Shown: positions 5,603 to 5,972 of the stretch, in pieces
Numbering within the stretch: the first letter of the stretch is position 1
How the letters are laid out: the number at the start of each line of letters is the position of its first letter
From: an uncultured Actinomycetes bacterium
GTDB lineage: Bacteria; Actinomycetota; Thermoleophilia; Gaiellales; F1-60-MAGs149
Reading direction: 5' to 3'
NCBI GenBank assembly: GCA_903847495.1
Contig: CAINDT010000361.1
Location: forward strand, 1-5,972
Length of the DNA: 5,972 nt
Translations under genes and position numbers: made by a program
Notes under the pieces: model-generated
Database searches by the model: none
Seen by the model: the letters and a program-made list of their open reading frames with translations, nothing else
What the model was told of the DNA's origin: nothing

Positions 5603-5972
5603 ATGCTTCGCGTACTTCTACTCGAAGACGAGGCGCTGCTCCGGTCCATGCTCGCGGCCACGCTGCCCGACGAGACGATGACCGTCGTCGGCGCCTTCGG
5701 GGATGCCAAGAGCACCGTTGCAGCCGCAGCCGAGACACCGTTCGACGTGCTCGTGACCGATCTGGATCTGCTCCAGGGGCCAGGCCCAAACGGCATCGTC
5801 GTAGCGAACGTCGTGCGCCGCACGCACCCCGACGCCGGCATCGTGCTGCTCACGTCGTACGCGGATCCACGCCTGATCGGTGCGAAGTTGAGCCAGGTGC
5901 CCGAGCGCACCGAGTACCTGCGCAAGCAGGACGTGCACGACGTCGAGCCGCTGCGCGCCGCGATCCGCCGCT
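5603..5972 (+). CDS. Response regulator, N-terminal receiver domain (truncated by window end)
   Basis: The first 123 codons are present and the gene continues beyond the window. Receiver-domain landmarks are all in place: the acidic cluster LLEDE (Glu8, Asp9, Glu10), the likely phospho-acceptor Asp53 in VLVTDLDL, Thr84/Ser85 in VLLTSY, and the conserved Lys108 in YLRKQDV. The family receives a phosphoryl group from a sensor kinase on the aspartate and usually controls transcription. The output domain is not visible, so a LuxR/NarL-type helix-turn-helix is likely but unproven. The start is chosen at the ATG followed directly by the first receiver strand LRVLLLEDE. It is divergent from the 1142-residue secreted protein gene, and the paired operator lies between them. 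Possible partner: the kinase ending at 143, in the same orientation. Confidence 0.88.
   Translation, partial: MLRVLLLEDEALLRSMLAATLPDETMTVVGAFGDAKSTVAAAAETPFDVLVTDLDLLQGPGPNGIVVANVVRRTHPDAGIVLLTSYADPRLIGAKLSQVPERTEYLRKQDVHDVEPLRAAIRR

Noticed and set aside
5487..5789. N-terminal extension of the 1142-residue protein up to position 5789
   Set aside because: It would overlap the divergent response regulator gene and add an Arg-rich antisense stretch before the signal peptide. The ATG at 5486 fits far better.
5587..5925. Minus-strand open frames of about 110 codons opposite the response regulator
   Set aside because: They are antisense to a receiver domain with all key residues in place and show no recognisable protein features.

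Overview
The window is GC-rich and tightly packed. It reads as an actinobacterium, plausibly of the Thermoleophilia (Solirubrobacter/Conexibacter/Patulibacter type). That placement is an inference from codon use, TANNNT-like -10 boxes next to start codons, and large secreted proteins combining beta-propeller, Ig-like and InlB-B-like modules. No marker gene is present to confirm it.

Layout, left to right. (1) Positions 1-143, + strand: the last 46 codons of a sensor histidine kinase (end of the HATPase_c domain). (2) 170-199: a strong GC hairpin, acting as terminator for the convergent gene. (3) 213-1880, - strand: a secreted 555-residue protein with signal peptide, seven-bladed propeller, InlB-B-like domain with four cysteines, Thr-rich linker and a C-terminal module of about 90 residues. 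(4) 1881-2057: its promoter region, with a -10 box against the start codon and two 19-bp operator units, followed by a second copy of the same hairpin. (5) 2058-5486, - strand: a secreted 1142-residue protein with signal peptide, six-bladed YWTD-like propeller, two Ig-like domains, a second related propeller, three Ig-like domains and the same C-terminal module. (6) 5487-5602: a divergent intergenic region with a second copy of the two-unit operator. (7) 5603 to the window end, + strand: the receiver domain of a response regulator, cut off before its output domain.

The main observation is that the two secreted-protein genes are built as matching expression cassettes. Each has the same paired operator (units 32 bp apart), the same 28-bp gap to a TACGKT -10 box 6-7 nt before the ATG (leaderless transcripts likely), a homologous C-terminal module, and a 31-nt identical hairpin 11-13 nt after the stop codon. 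Only the central, probably surface-exposed domains differ. The operator of the larger gene lies directly upstream of the divergent response regulator gene. The simplest model is a two-component system (kinase at the left edge, regulator at the right edge) that controls two secreted propeller/adhesin-like proteins lying between its parts. The link between regulator and operator is inferred from position only, because the DNA-binding domain lies outside the window.
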